Positions 17,620 through 27,513 of a DNA stretch of 64,000 nt are shown one piece after another (position 1 is the first letter of the stretch; every line of letters begins with the position of its first letter). Source of the stretch: PGYR01 sp041675005 (GTDB lineage: Bacteria > Bacteroidota > Ignavibacteria > Kapaibacteriales > UBA2268); assembly GCA_041675005.1 (NCBI GenBank), contig JBAYUQ010000006.1:1-64000 (forward strand), in the 5' to 3' direction. The notes under the pieces are model-generated. The model searched no databases. It was not told the origin of the DNA and saw only the letters and a program-made list of their open reading frames with translations. The position numbers and the translations under genes are program-made.

Positions 17620-17823
17620 GTTTCGTACCAATTTTAATTTTAAATAATTTTCAATTTAGTCAATTTTGCAATTCTATTCTAATACAATTTTAAAATTTGT
17701 TGCAGTATTACTAATTTAACAACTAAGTCGAAGATAAGTTACATTACTTACAAAATGATTAAAAAAATTTCTTTTATCATTTTATATATCATAAGTATTT
17801 AATTAACTTGAATCACAAAATTT

Positions 17824-19713
17824 ATGAATCCTTGGATATTTCACTTGAGAAAAGTTTTATTATTTATATTTGTCATCTACCTAATACCAACTATTACGGT
17901 TAGTAGTGAGAAGGATAGTCTGATGAAAATATATAATAGTAACTCACCGAATGAAGATAAAGTTAAGGCCTTGCTTAGGTTATCAACTATTGAAAGAGAG
18001 ACTGATTCTTATTCAAGCATCAAGAATGCAAAAAAGGCAATTAGAATTTCTAGAAAAATACCTGATAAATCTTTCCTAATCCGCTCATACACCAAACTTG
18101 GTATCACCTATAGAGGTCTTGATAGTTTGGATAAGGCATTAGATAACTTCCTTAAAGGTTTAGAGGTTGCTAACGAGACAGATGATAAAAAATGGCAATC
18201 AAACTGCCTTAATCATTTGGGTTCTTCTTATCTTCAATATGGACAGAATAAAATAGCACTTAAATACTATCAAGAATCGTATCAAATAGCAACTGAACAA
18301 AATGACTCAATAGCATTATGTAATGCCCTCAATAATATAGGTATCGTGCATTGGAGAGCTAATACATTAGATAGCTCATTCAACTATATACATAAATCTA
18401 TGATTATCAGTAGAGATTTGAAAGATAGTGCAGGACTAGTTAGCTCTTTTAACAATTTGGGGATGTTGCAATCCGAGTTAGGCGATTTGAAAAGAGCACT
18501 TGGTTACTATAATCAAGCATTTATGTTAGCCACTAAACTTAATGATAAATGGGAAATTGCGAATGTAATCAACAATCTATCCGTAATGAAAATAAAACTT
18601 GGGTTATTAGATGATGTAGAAAGTGAGTTAAAAAAAGCGTTAGTCATTTCTTCTGAGATTAAAAGCTCTCTATTAGAATCTGATACTTACTTTAATCTTT
18701 CAGAATATTATCTAGAAATAAAAGATTACGAAAAATCTTTAGTAGCTTTTAAAAAACACCATTCTATCAAAACTAAGCTAATTAATGAAGAGACATCAGA
18801 TAAAATAGCCAGTTTAGAAAAGGATTTTGAGATTAGAAGTAAAGACCGTAATTTGGAGAAACTAAGTGAAGCCAATAATATACAGTACTATCTCATCATA
18901 CTATTAGCTGCATTATTAGTTCTAGTAGGGACACTTATATTTATTTATTTCAGAAAATTCTCTGAAAACAAGTCCCTCTCGGTAGAATTGAAAAAGAATA
19001 ATACTGACTTGGAGCGGTTATCTGACGAGAGAAATAAATTTTTCACTCTAATATCACATGACTTAAAAGCACCGATATATAACATAAGTAACCTGAGTAA
19101 TCTGATGAAAATGTATGCTTATGATATGGATGAAGCTGAACGTAACACAACACTAGACCAACTAAATGTATCATCTAAACACTTACTATCTTTGGTTGAC
19201 AATATATTATTGTGGGCTAGGACTCAAGTGGGTAATATGGAAAATAATCCAGAGCCATTGGATCTGAATGGTGTAATCACCGAAAGTATAGATATACTTA
19301 GTTCATTTGCCTCGGAGAAGGATATAGAGCTGGTTATGGATACAAGTGACACAGATGGTATAGGCGTAAGAGCTGATTACAACCTGCTAAGTACTGCTAT
19401 TAGGAATCTAATCTCTAATGCAATTAAGTTTAGCTACAGAGGGCATAAAGTAGAGATAAGAACTACTTCTATAAATGGTGATATCAAAATAGATGTCATA
19501 GATACTGGTATTGGTATAGCCAACGATATACAAGATGATATACTAAAAGGTAACGCTAGTACAACTCTCGGTACCAATAACGAAAAAGGATCTGGATTGG
19601 GGCTCAAGATAACTAAAGAATTCATAGAAATGACCGATGGACAAATCACACTAGAAAGTCAAGAAGGCAAAGGAGCAACATTCTCTATTATATTGCCAAA
19701 AGATAAAAATTAA
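17824..19713 (+). CDS. TPR-containing sensor histidine kinase
   Basis: A 629-residue membrane kinase. It has an N-terminal signal or membrane segment (9-26), about six tetratricopeptide repeats facing the periplasm (85-320, e.g. NHLGSSYLQYGQNKIALKYY), a coiled linker, a second transmembrane segment (354-376), then a cytoplasmic HisKA domain with phospho-acceptor His412 (TLISHDLKAPI) and an HATPase_c domain with N box NLISNAIKFS, G1 DTGIGI and G2 GSGLGLKI. All catalytic motifs are intact. TPR-fronted kinases of this layout are common in Bacteroidota. No response regulator is adjacent; the nearest is the NtrC-type gene 13 kb away. It is divergent from the large cargo gene. Confidence 0.93.
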   Translation: MNPWIFHLRKVLLFIFVIYLIPTITVSSEKDSLMKIYNSNSPNEDKVKALLRLSTIERETDSYSSIKNAKKAIRISRKIPDKSFLIRSYTKLGITYRGLDSLDKALDNFLKGLEVANETDDKKWQSNCLNHLGSSYLQYGQNKIALKYYQESYQIATEQNDSIALCNALNNIGIVHWRANTLDSSFNYIHKSMIISRDLKDSAGLVSSFNNLGMLQSELGDLKRALGYYNQAFMLATKLNDKWEIANVINNLSVMKIKLGLLDDVESELKKALVISSEIKSSLLESDTYFNLSEYYLEIKDYEKSLVAFKKHHSIKTKLINEETSDKIASLEKDFEIRSKDRNLEKLSEANNIQYYLIILLAALLVLVGTLIFIYFRKFSENKSLSVELKKNNTDLERLSDERNKFFTLISHDLKAPIYNISNLSNLMKMYAYDMDEAERNTTLDQLNVSSKHLLSLVDNILLWARTQVGNMENNPEPLDLNGVITESIDILSSFASEKDIELVMDTSDTDGIGVRADYNLLSTAIRNLISNAIKFSYRGHKVEIRTTSINGDIKIDVIDTGIGIANDIQDDILKGNASTTLGTNNEKGSGLGLKITKEFIEMTDGQITLESQEGKGATFSIILPKDKN

Positions 19714-19725
19714 GGAAACGAGATT

Positions 19726-19887
19726 TTATTTCTTTTTGTTTCTTCTTTTATTTCTATATTTTCTAGTTAAAGCTATTTCTTTTTTATGCTCTTTTTCCTG
19801 AGCTTCTTTCGCCTTCTTACTTAAGTAAATAGCTGGTATTATTAAAACTACTAATATTCCAAGAACTAATGCTGTAACATCTGTCAT
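19726..19887 (-). CDS. Small single-pass membrane protein with basic tail
   Basis: A 53-residue protein with one transmembrane helix (residues about 5-24, TALVLGILVVLIIPAIYLSK) and a strongly basic cytoplasmic tail rich in Lys/Arg (KYRNKRRNKKK). The start ATG 19887 is supported by TTGAGGTAAAT directly upstream (GAGG seven bases before). Longer in-frame reading is unlikely because the upstream neighbour's terminator hairpin (19946-19968) would then be inside the gene. Function unknown; similar tiny membrane proteins often accompany respiratory or envelope complexes, but nothing here shows that. Confidence 0.6.
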   Translation of the reverse strand: MTDVTALVLGILVVLIIPAIYLSKKAKEAQEKEHKKEIALTRKYRNKRRNKKK

Positions 19888-19940
19888 ATTTACCTCAATT
19901 GTTTTTGTTAAAATGCAACTAATTTTCGGATTATGCAAAT

Positions 19941-19968
19941 AAAAAAAGCCAAGAAAGTATCTTGGCTT
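19941..19968 (-). terminator. Intrinsic terminator of the 20001-20507 gene
   Basis: On the minus strand AAGCCAAGA/TCTTGGCTT forms a perfect 9-bp stem with a five-base loop (19968-19946), followed by a T-run (19947-19941). It separates the barrel-protein gene from the small membrane protein gene. Confidence 0.92.
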
Positions 19969-20000
19969 CATAAAAACATCTATTTTAGTATGAAATTAGA

Positions 20001-20507
20001 CTACAACCACCAATCGATGCCCATGAAAGATTGGTTAATACCAAAACCAATCTGACTGTTATCTATATTAAAATTAATTACATTCACCCCACCTCTGATA
20101 GAAACAGAAGGGAACGGGAACCATAAACCACCCAACTCTATATTTGCTGAACTTGAAGATGGAGTATATACAGTCTCTGTAAATGCAAAATTGAATTCAG
20201 CATAAGGAAACAAATTAGCTTCATTACTGAATATATATCTGAAAAATGGATTTACTAATAAAATAGTTCCACCATCATCACCCGGAGTATCTGTACCACT
20301 GACATACCCTAGAGCTAAACCAGATCCAATATGGAAATTCTCTTGAAGTGCATAACCGAAGCTTATACCAAGATTAATATCATTAACCTTTACCCCTAGT
20401 GCAATTTTATCTTTTGGTAAAGGCGATTTTTTATCTGTTTGTGCCGACGCACCAATCGTTGCTGCTAAGAAAATGGCAACTACAAAACTAATTATTACTT
20501 TTTTCAT
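20001..20507 (-). CDS. Small outer-membrane beta-barrel-like protein
   Basis: A 168-residue exported protein with a clear signal peptide (MKKVIISFVVAIFLAATIGASA, cut before QTDKK). The mature part alternates hydrophobic and polar residues as in an 8-strand barrel (LGISFGYALQENFHIGSGLALGY, NPFFRYIF, FPYAEFNFAFTETV, VSIRGGVNVINF) and ends in aromatic residues (GIDWWL). ATG 20507 is chosen because AGGAG sits eight bases upstream and the signal peptide starts there. No specific family is recognised; OmpW/OprF-N-like proteins are similar in outline. Confidence 0.78.
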   Translation of the reverse strand: MKKVIISFVVAIFLAATIGASAQTDKKSPLPKDKIALGVKVNDINLGISFGYALQENFHIGSGLALGYVSGTDTPGDDGGTILLVNPFFRYIFSNEANLFPYAEFNFAFTETVYTPSSSSANIELGGLWFPFPSVSIRGGVNVINFNIDNSQIGFGINQSFMGIDWWL

Positions 20508-20723
20508 ATTAAAACTCCTAAAAATGTTAAAAAACAATCTTATAAATATAGTTGATTTGTTGGTATATTTAAAATAAATTTATTCCACATTATAAGAAAT
20601 CGAACAAAATAAATGTTTATCACGTAAAGCCATTTTAAAAAGTAGCTTTATTTAAACACAGGGTTTTGTTAAATTTGAAGTTTTATTTCACCGATGAATA
20701 TAATATTAATTAAGGTTTAGAGT

Positions 20724-23700
20724 ATGGATAACAAAAATTTACACCGTTTATTTGCATTATTATCATTTGCTACGGCTATGATAGTATTTGGGATGACAGT
20801 CCAAGACAGCGTTCCCTTCTGGGATTGCGGTGAATTCTCTGCGGCTGCAATATGGCAGCAAGTACCCCACCCTCCGGGGGCACCACTTTTCCTAATGATA
20901 GGTAAAATGTTCGATATTCTTATCCCATTTGGCGATCCGGGATGGAAAATCAATATGGCTTCTGCTACAAGTAGTGCATTTGCTGTGTTATTTCTTTATC
21001 TAATTACCGTAATGGCGATAAAGAATTTCAGAAAAGAAGCAATTTCTTCTTTTGGTGATGCTTTAGCCGTATATGGATCTGCATTCGTTGGAGCAGCAGC
21101 ATTCACATTCAGTGATACTTTCTGGTTCAACGCTGTGGAATCTGAGGTTTACGCTATGGCCACCCTATTCGTATCTATTATCATCTATCTGATGATGAGA
21201 TGGAACGAAGAGGCAGATAATCCGGGACATGAGCGATTTTTATTGCTTATAGCTTATCTGATAGGGCTTTCTACTGGGGTGCATCTACTACCGATATTAG
21301 CTATATTCTCTATTGTTTTCTTAGTTTACTTAAGAAAATATAAAACAACGTTTGGTGGTCTGATGATCACTGGAATATTATCATTAGTAATATTCTTCAT
21401 CATTTACCCATTCATAGTAAAATGGATACCAGCACTATTAGCAGGTCACTCTCCAGGTAGAAACGAAGTTCACCAATATAATATAAACGATAGTAAAGCT
21501 TTGTTTATAGTAGCTATACTATTTGTATTTGGTGCGATTGGGCTATTTGTCTGGGCTATGAAAAACAAAAAAGAAATGATTATGTTGGCTTCTGGTGTAG
21601 TTGTACTAGTCCTTTTAGGATACACTACTTACACTCAGATATTACTTAGATCGAATGCTAACCCTCCGATGAACGAAAACTCACCAAAAGAATTTGGTGA
21701 TTTGGCTTCTTACTTGGGGCGTGAACAATACGGCGATGATGCTAGTTGGCCACGTAGAATAAAAACAGAAGAACGATTCACAAGAGTTTATTTATCTAAA
21801 GATGAAAAAGGTGAATATATATATGGAGATTGGACTCCTCCCTCTAGAGAGAGAGTAGAAACTAGCGATGGTCAGGCCGTAACTAAACCAGTTTGGAATA
21901 ATATTAACTTCGGTGGTGAGATGGCTTACCTCTGGAAATACCAAATGGGTCACATGTACTGGCGATATTTCGGATGGAACTTTATAGGAAAGTATTCTGA
22001 TGAACAAGACGCAGGCGTCTCGTTTACAGATAAAACAAACCCTAGAATAGAAGAGTTAAATGACCTGAACGGTTATGCAAATGAATTCCCAATCCGATTC
22101 TTTGCTCTGCCGCTGATATTTGGGCTAATTGGATTCTTCTTCCATTTCAGAGTAGATAGAAAAATGGCAATATTACACCTAGTTATATTCCTAATGATGG
22201 GACTATTAGCCGCGGTTGCTCAGCAGCAACAAGACCCACAACCAAGAGAAAGAGACTATTTCTATACGGGTTCATTTATGATGTGGTGTATGTGGATAGG
22301 TATTGGAGTTTACTCACTAATTATAAATTTGAGCAAAAAGAGAGTACAAGCTGGAATAGCAGGTGCAATTGTTGCAGCTTCTACTATATTGGTGCCAGTT
22401 AATATGGCAATCGGTGGTTGGAATACTCACGATAGAACAGGCAATTTCCTTCCTTTCGATTATTCTTATAACCTCTTGCAATCGGCCGATGAGGGAGCTA
22501 TTATCTTCACCAATGGTGACAATGATACTTTCCCAGTTTGGTACATTCAAGATGTAATGGGAGTGAGAAGAGACGTAAGAATAGTGAATTTATCACTAGG
22601 TAATACTCTTTGGTATGTATATCAATTGAAAAATATGCAGCCGTGGGGAGCTGATAAGATTCCACTTACTTTCCCTGATGAGAAATTATTAATAGATGAG
22701 ATAGACCCTAATGCTTTAAGCTACGATTTTGGTGAAGCTTTCAATTTAGAAATACCTGTTAAGCGTGAAATATTGGCAAAATACACTGATGATGCTGATA
22801 TCCTTGCTAGAGGAACTTTCAAAGCAATGTTCAAAGGACAAGATTATGGGGAGCAAGGCGGCAAACAGATGTACTTATTCAGAGTACAAGACAAGTTGAT
22901 AAGAGATATACTTGAGCAAATAAAATTCGAAAAGCCAATATATTTCTCGACTACTGTCGGCCCCGATGCTTATGCTGGATTGGAAGAGTTCTTCCGTTAC
23001 GAAGGTATGCTAATGAGAATATGCCCAGTACCTCAGAAAACTGCGGTAGGCGATAAATTGGATATAGACGTGATGGCTGAGATATTACTCAACGTAAATA
23101 ATACTGACGAATATAGTAAAACTCCTAAGAGAGAATTCAAGATGAGAAATCTGAATGACCCTGGAGTTTACTTTGACCCAGTACATAGACGATTGATGAA
23201 TAGCTATAGACAACTATACACTATGTTGGCTACATCTTATATATCTATGAGAAACGACAATGAGAAAGCTATATCAACTCTTGATTTGATGAATAAAAAT
23301 ATATCTCCGACAGTATTCCCCATGGAATATGATATGCTTTACAGAATGTCTCAGCTATATAGTGATGCTGGAGCTAAAGATCAAGCCAAGATATACGCCA
23401 AATTAGGTGTAGATAGAGCAAACAAGATAATAACAAACGATAATTTAAAATCAGATTTAGTGCAGTACGAGATAGGGAACCGCTACTTGGGTCCACATAG
23501 ATATTCGGCTGAATTATACAAAGTTATGGACGATTATCAAGGTGCTATAGACGTAACTAAAAAGCTGAAAAGCAAAATCGAAGTGCTCGAAGAGCAGATG
23601 CGAGGTCGCCAAGGCTACGAATCTCAATATGAGAGAGTTCGTTCTAACCTGATAGACGCTTTAGTAACAATCGATGAGCTCGAGATAGCTAAACTTGAGC

Positions 23701-23879
23701 ACGAAGGTAAAAAAGCTGAAGCTATGAAGCTATTACAAACGAAAATGGCTAAGTACAATGCTGATAATACTCAAGTAAGCAATACTTTAGGAGCTTTGTT
23801 GAACCGAAGATTAATGGAAATGCAGCAAAAATCGAGTGGTGACACCATAGCAGCACAAAATGCCCCAACTAGCAATTAA
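20724..23879 (+). CDS. DUF2723 family membrane glycosyltransferase (GT117-like, TMEM260 homologue)
   Basis: A 1051-residue protein. The N-terminal half has about ten transmembrane segments and the DUF2723 signature just after TM1: QDSVPFWDCGEFSAAA, followed by HPPGAPLF. The acidic DCGE motif lies where GT-C enzymes keep the catalytic acid. Eukaryotic TMEM260 of this family is a protein O-mannosyltransferase; bacterial members are assumed to transfer sugars from a lipid carrier onto exported proteins, consistent with O-glycosylation in this phylum. The second half (about 590-1051) is soluble, with a conserved FTNGDNDTFPVWYIQ segment and TPR-like helices. AAGG lies upstream of the ATG. It ends with a strong UUCG-type terminator and is probably monocistronic. 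Confidence 0.87.
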   Translation: MDNKNLHRLFALLSFATAMIVFGMTVQDSVPFWDCGEFSAAAIWQQVPHPPGAPLFLMIGKMFDILIPFGDPGWKINMASATSSAFAVLFLYLITVMAIKNFRKEAISSFGDALAVYGSAFVGAAAFTFSDTFWFNAVESEVYAMATLFVSIIIYLMMRWNEEADNPGHERFLLLIAYLIGLSTGVHLLPILAIFSIVFLVYLRKYKTTFGGLMITGILSLVIFFIIYPFIVKWIPALLAGHSPGRNEVHQYNINDSKALFIVAILFVFGAIGLFVWAMKNKKEMIMLASGVVVLVLLGYTTYTQILLRSNANPPMNENSPKEFGDLASYLGREQYGDDASWPRRIKTEERFTRVYLSKDEKGEYIYGDWTPPSRERVETSDGQAVTKPVWNNINFGGEMAYLWKYQMGHMYWRYFGWNFIGKYSDEQDAGVSFTDKTNPRIEELNDLNGYANEFPIRFFALPLIFGLIGFFFHFRVDRKMAILHLVIFLMMGLLAAVAQQQQDPQPRERDYFYTGSFMMWCMWIGIGVYSLIINLSKKRVQAGIAGAIVAASTILVPVNMAIGGWNTHDRTGNFLPFDYSYNLLQSADEGAIIFTNGDNDTFPVWYIQDVMGVRRDVRIVNLSLGNTLWYVYQLKNMQPWGADKIPLTFPDEKLLIDEIDPNALSYDFGEAFNLEIPVKREILAKYTDDADILARGTFKAMFKGQDYGEQGGKQMYLFRVQDKLIRDILEQIKFEKPIYFSTTVGPDAYAGLEEFFRYEGMLMRICPVPQKTAVGDKLDIDVMAEILLNVNNTDEYSKTPKREFKMRNLNDPGVYFDPVHRRLMNSYRQLYTMLATSYISMRNDNEKAISTLDLMNKNISPTVFPMEYDMLYRMSQLYSDAGAKDQAKIYAKLGVDRANKIITNDNLKSDLVQYEIGNRYLGPHRYSAELYKVMDDYQGAIDVTKKLKSKIEVLEEQMRGRQGYESQYERVRSNLIDALVTIDELEIAKLEHEGKKAEAMKLLQTKMAKYNADNTQVSNTLGALLNRRLMEMQQKSSGDTIAAQNAPTSN

Positions 23880-23905
23880 TAAAGCATTTCAAAGGTTCTA
23901 ATTAC

Positions 23906-23936
23906 AAGGCGTTTACTTCGGTAAACGCCTTTTTTT
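23906..23936 (+). terminator. Strong intrinsic terminator with TTCG loop
   Basis: AAGGCGTTTAC (23906-23916) and GTAAACGCCTT (23921-23931) make a perfect 11-bp stem closing a TTCG tetraloop, followed by T to 23936. It ends the DUF2723 gene. Confidence 0.96.
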
Positions 23937-24007
23937 ATTTTTTGGCACTAATAATGTAATATTTTTCTTGTTATTAAGTCAATTTTTAAGATATTGCGAA
24001 AAATTGG

Positions 24008-24024
24008 ATTACGCTTAACGTAAT
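24008..24024. promoter_or_regulatory. Inverted repeat upstream of the DUF2795 gene
   Basis: ATTACG and CGTAAT (6-bp arms, five-base spacer) lie 41 bases before the start at 24065. Position and symmetry would suit a transcription-factor site; no family is recognised and chance is possible. Confidence 0.3.
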
Positions 24025-24064
24025 AGTATTAAATTAATTAAATCAAATTTAGGAGTGTCAGGTT

Positions 24065-24304
24065 ATGTTTTGGACACCAGAACTAGCAAAAACATTAGAA
24101 GATGCACCATTTCCGGCTACCAAAGACGAGCTTTGGGATTACGCTAATAGATCAGGTTGCCCGCAACAAGTATTGGACAACATTATCGAATTAGAAGATA
24201 CCGATGAGTTAATCGAAGGCATGGAAGATTTGTGGTCTGAGTATGAGGATATGATTGAAGAAGATTACTTCTATGATGACGACGAAGAAGAACAGTACAA
24301 ATAG
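24065..24304 (+). CDS. DUF2795 family small acidic protein
   Basis: The 79-residue protein matches the DUF2795 family: L-x-x-x-x-FPATKDELWDYANRSGCPQQVLDNI forms the conserved core, here followed by a very acidic tail (YEDMIEEDYFYDDDEEEQ). DUF2795 proteins are small helical proteins of unknown function. AGGAG lies ten bases before the ATG. It is followed at 61 bases by the Omp85 gene in the same direction. Confidence 0.82.
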   Translation: MFWTPELAKTLEDAPFPATKDELWDYANRSGCPQQVLDNIIELEDTDELIEGMEDLWSEYEDMIEEDYFYDDDEEEQYK

Positions 24305-24365
24305 AAAATGACTAAGAAGAGAAACGAGATAAACATCATATTATAAAAAAAGATGTCAAATCATA

Positions 24366-26591
24366 ATGCACTTTATTCCCAATAGACTAATATTATTTGC
24401 GATTATAATAATATGCTCATTGACTAATATCAAAGCAGACGAACTAGAGAATAAAGGACTTTATACTAGTAAGTTTGTTCCTTATGGCTATGAGATAAAT
24501 CGGCTAGAGTTTATTGGGAATAAAGAATTCACTGATGCCGAGTTGGTAAGTAAAGTAAAAAGCCGCCCTACTAATATCGGGATACTCCACTCGCTTATGC
24601 TGATGTATTACAGCGAGGGGCAAAAAAATCGTCATACTCCCAAATTGGCTATGGAAACGATAGAAAAGAATATTCGTTGGTTCGAAAATGAAAGGCGTGT
24701 ATTCGACGAGAAAGTAGTATTAGAGGATTTGAAATCATTAGAATCATACTATAAAAACAACGGATACCACCTATCACAGATAAGCTACGAAATATTCCCA
24801 GACAGCACTACCGAAGAAAATGTATTAGCTTTCTATATAAAAGAAGATGAAAGATATAGAATATCCACAGTTACCTATATTGGTCTAGATAGCATAGACC
24901 TAGAAGTAAAAAGTAAAATCAAAAATGTACTGACAGATCACACTGGTGACTACTATTCCGAACAAAAAATAGAGCAAGAATACAACGAGGTAACCGCTAC
25001 TCTAGAGAATAATGGATTTCTATATATAAAGAGTAGCCGACCGATAATTTACATAAACGACGAAACCAAAACAGATAGTGTAGTAATAGAATTCATACTA
25101 GGTGAAAGAAAGAAGATTGGCAAAATAGAAATAGTAGATGTTCGCAACGATCAACCAGCTGTATCGGAGAATATGCGTAGAATGCAGATTGCTTTCAAAC
25201 CGGGTGATTACTATAGCAAACGAGATGAACTACAATCTCGTATTAACTTCCTCTCGTTGGGAGTATTCGAGAATGTCTCAATTAGCTATATCTCCGACTC
25301 AACTACAAGCGATTCGATAGTCAACGTAAAGGTTAGTCTTGTTTATAATAACCAACAAGATTGGGAAGTCAGCCCTTTTGTGAATAGGACTGTTTTCAAT
25401 GAGACTACGAATGCGGGTATAGAAGCAGGTTACGGGCATAAGAACATATTCGGTGCTGCACAGAAGTTCAGATTATATGGCAAAATCTTCGCTCGTGATA
25501 TAAGTCGATTCATTGGCTCAGGGAGCAGTACAAATGAGTACCAAAACCTGTTGGAATATGAATACCAAGCTGGTATTCGGTTCGATCAGCCATATATATT
25601 CTCACTTTTTAATTGGAGCGTTGGCACGAGTACTAACCCACAATATGCCGTTCGTAATATCCTAAATAACTTCACTCTCAACACTTTTTCTTGGCCATTC
25701 ACATTCCAACTCCGATTACCTTACTATACGATTATCAATAGTGTCTATATAGATTTAAGCTTTGAAAGTGAGAAACCGTCGGGATTAGAGAATATATTGA
25801 ACCAAGATACTCTGACTAGTGATATAGCACAAGCATTGATTATTTACTCTAGTTTGCAAGAATATGATAAATTTATCACTCTTGCCACTATGAGTTTTAG
25901 GGCAGTAGGGGACAAAAGAGACAACCCGATAAACCCAACCAAGGGTTATTATCTGAATACTTCAGTTGAGTTCCCAATAGCTAATGTACTATCAAATTAT
26001 ATAAGAACTCAGGTGAAAATCTATAATTACTTTAGTTTATCAAGCCAATTAACAACAGCATTCAAAATCAGTGCTGGCCACATATTCTTAGATTTCAATA
26101 GTAATTATTATGTACCATTTGATAGACAGTTTTTTGCAGGTGGAGCAAATTCAGTTCGGGGTTGGACATCAAGAAAACTTAGATACCACCCGAAGGGGGA
26201 TTCTACTTTTAAACAAAATGATTTGTACGGCTTCCTAGAAAACTTTGTTGGCTCTACTAGTTTGATTGAATCTTCAATAGAGCTACGATACAAATTCAAA
26301 CGTCCAGAGTACTTTAGCGAGTTTTTAGCAGACCAAATAGAAAGTCTAGGACTTGTTGCCTTTGCCGACGTAGGGAATTCGTATGATTGGCTAGTAAACG
26401 ACGATAGATCTGATACTAAAACTAATAACTTTTTCAGTACGTTAGCCGTTTCTATAGGTGCTGGGATAAGATATTTCACACCGGTTGGACCATTGAGATT
26501 AGATTTCGCAACACCTGTGTTTGATCCTAACGGAGATGACAAACCTTTTTCCAATATACTAATTCACATTGGTTTAGGTCATACATTCTAA
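24366..26591 (+). CDS. Omp85-family outer-membrane assembly protein (TamA/BamA-like)
   Basis: A 741-residue outer-membrane protein: signal peptide (1-about 24), two to three POTRA-type domains (IEFIGN-like phrase RLEFIGNKEFTDAEL at 43-57, ISTVTYIGLDSIDLE, IGKIEIVDVRND; together about 40-330), then a 16-strand D15/Omp85 barrel. The barrel carries the lock-loop motif GGANSVRGW and the terminal PVGPLRLDFATPVF and HIGLGHTF strands. Omp85 proteins insert barrels or translocate proteins. The number of POTRAs is lower than in BamA (five), so a TamA-like or lineage-specific role is more likely. It heads a run with two exported paralogues starting 20 bases downstream, which may be clients or partners. 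Confidence 0.9.
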   Translation: MHFIPNRLILFAIIIICSLTNIKADELENKGLYTSKFVPYGYEINRLEFIGNKEFTDAELVSKVKSRPTNIGILHSLMLMYYSEGQKNRHTPKLAMETIEKNIRWFENERRVFDEKVVLEDLKSLESYYKNNGYHLSQISYEIFPDSTTEENVLAFYIKEDERYRISTVTYIGLDSIDLEVKSKIKNVLTDHTGDYYSEQKIEQEYNEVTATLENNGFLYIKSSRPIIYINDETKTDSVVIEFILGERKKIGKIEIVDVRNDQPAVSENMRRMQIAFKPGDYYSKRDELQSRINFLSLGVFENVSISYISDSTTSDSIVNVKVSLVYNNQQDWEVSPFVNRTVFNETTNAGIEAGYGHKNIFGAAQKFRLYGKIFARDISRFIGSGSSTNEYQNLLEYEYQAGIRFDQPYIFSLFNWSVGTSTNPQYAVRNILNNFTLNTFSWPFTFQLRLPYYTIINSVYIDLSFESEKPSGLENILNQDTLTSDIAQALIIYSSLQEYDKFITLATMSFRAVGDKRDNPINPTKGYYLNTSVEFPIANVLSNYIRTQVKIYNYFSLSSQLTTAFKISAGHIFLDFNSNYYVPFDRQFFAGGANSVRGWTSRKLRYHPKGDSTFKQNDLYGFLENFVGSTSLIESSIELRYKFKRPEYFSEFLADQIESLGLVAFADVGNSYDWLVNDDRSDTKTNNFFSTLAVSIGAGIRYFTPVGPLRLDFATPVFDPNGDDKPFSNILIHIGLGHTF

Positions 26592-26610
26592 TAAATTATA
26601 AGGAGTTAAT

Positions 26611-27513
26611 ATGTTCAAGTATATACTATTTCTATTAGTAGCAACGATATCAGTCAATGCTCAAGACACTATAGAAAAAGATAACTCAACTGCCAAAGAT
26701 TCTTCAAAATACCAAGAATGGGATTTTAACTTTTGGAGTATGGATTCATACAGCGATCTGGATAGACCAACGATTGAGCTTGAATACGGAATGAACGAAG
26801 CATTCTATAACAAGGATGCATTCGGCACTGAGTTCAATCCAAATAACAGGGTTATAGGTAAAGTTGGATTTGCAAACTATGGTGAGACAGTAGCTGGTAG
26901 TGGTCTATTAAAATACTCCTTCAACTCACTTTTTGCGGGGCAATCACTTGGGGATATAGATGCAATAGGTGAAAATCTGAGCTTGAACAGTAAAGTACTT
27001 TCATTTGGAATGATTTCTAGCAATGGCTATGGCTATACAATCAGTGATAATTTTCAGATAATACTAACTCACGGTACAGGATTAACTTGGAATTCGCTAG
27101 AGTTCACTAATTCGAGTGGAATAGTAGATACAAACCAAATAGATATGATCAAAGTAATGGAAGATGGTATCCGTTTCGGTGAGACCTTCGAGTCAGGAAT
27201 AAAAATAAGATTAGTAGAGAACATAGGGATAACAGCTACTTATAGTGAGAATTTGATAATGCCTCGCTTCCTGTTTTGGCATTGGTCATTAGGAAAACTA
27301 ATAGAGGGAACAACTCAAGGTATAGCTAGCTATTTCGTAGATAGAGTGAAAACTACTTCACCGACTCTAGTACCTATACTCTATTTCGTTGTTAAAAATG
27401 GAATATCTTACGGATTTCATAGGATTCGCGAGAATAATATGAATTGGCCATCGAATACTGCCCCTCCCCTATTCCAAAGAAATTTCAACATAGGTGTTAG
27501 CTTTATTTTCTAA
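26611..27513 (+). CDS. Exported barrel-like protein, first of a paralogous pair
   Basis: A 300-residue protein with a signal peptide ending VNAQ (1-18). The mature sequence alternates in a beta-barrel manner and contains a hydrophobic/amphipathic stretch near 215-260 (FWHWSLGKLIEGTTQG, then SPTLVPILYFVVKNGISYGF). It ends FNIGVSFIF, a terminal-strand-like aromatic end. It aligns with the next gene product over the last 80 residues (FWHWS/FVEWS, YFV/YFI, KNGISY/KTGISY, NWP/YWP, NFNIGVSFIF/GVKLGVKFAL). No named family is recognised. AAGGAG precedes the ATG. It follows the Omp85 gene by 20 bases and shares one base with the next gene, so the three form an operon. Confidence 0.72.
   Translation: MFKYILFLLVATISVNAQDTIEKDNSTAKDSSKYQEWDFNFWSMDSYSDLDRPTIELEYGMNEAFYNKDAFGTEFNPNNRVIGKVGFANYGETVAGSGLLKYSFNSLFAGQSLGDIDAIGENLSLNSKVLSFGMISSNGYGYTISDNFQIILTHGTGLTWNSLEFTNSSGIVDTNQIDMIKVMEDGIRFGETFESGIKIRLVENIGITATYSENLIMPRFLFWHWSLGKLIEGTTQGIASYFVDRVKTTSPTLVPILYFVVKNGISYGFHRIRENNMNWPSNTAPPLFQRNFNIGVSFIF

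Noticed and set aside
19888..19971. In-frame extension of the small membrane protein to an upstream ATG
   Set aside because: It would place the neighbour's terminator hairpin in the coding region, and the ATG at 19887 has a good ribosome-binding site.
26108..26554. 148-codon open frame antisense to the Omp85 barrel
   Set aside because: It mirrors barrel codons and contains no recognisable protein signal.
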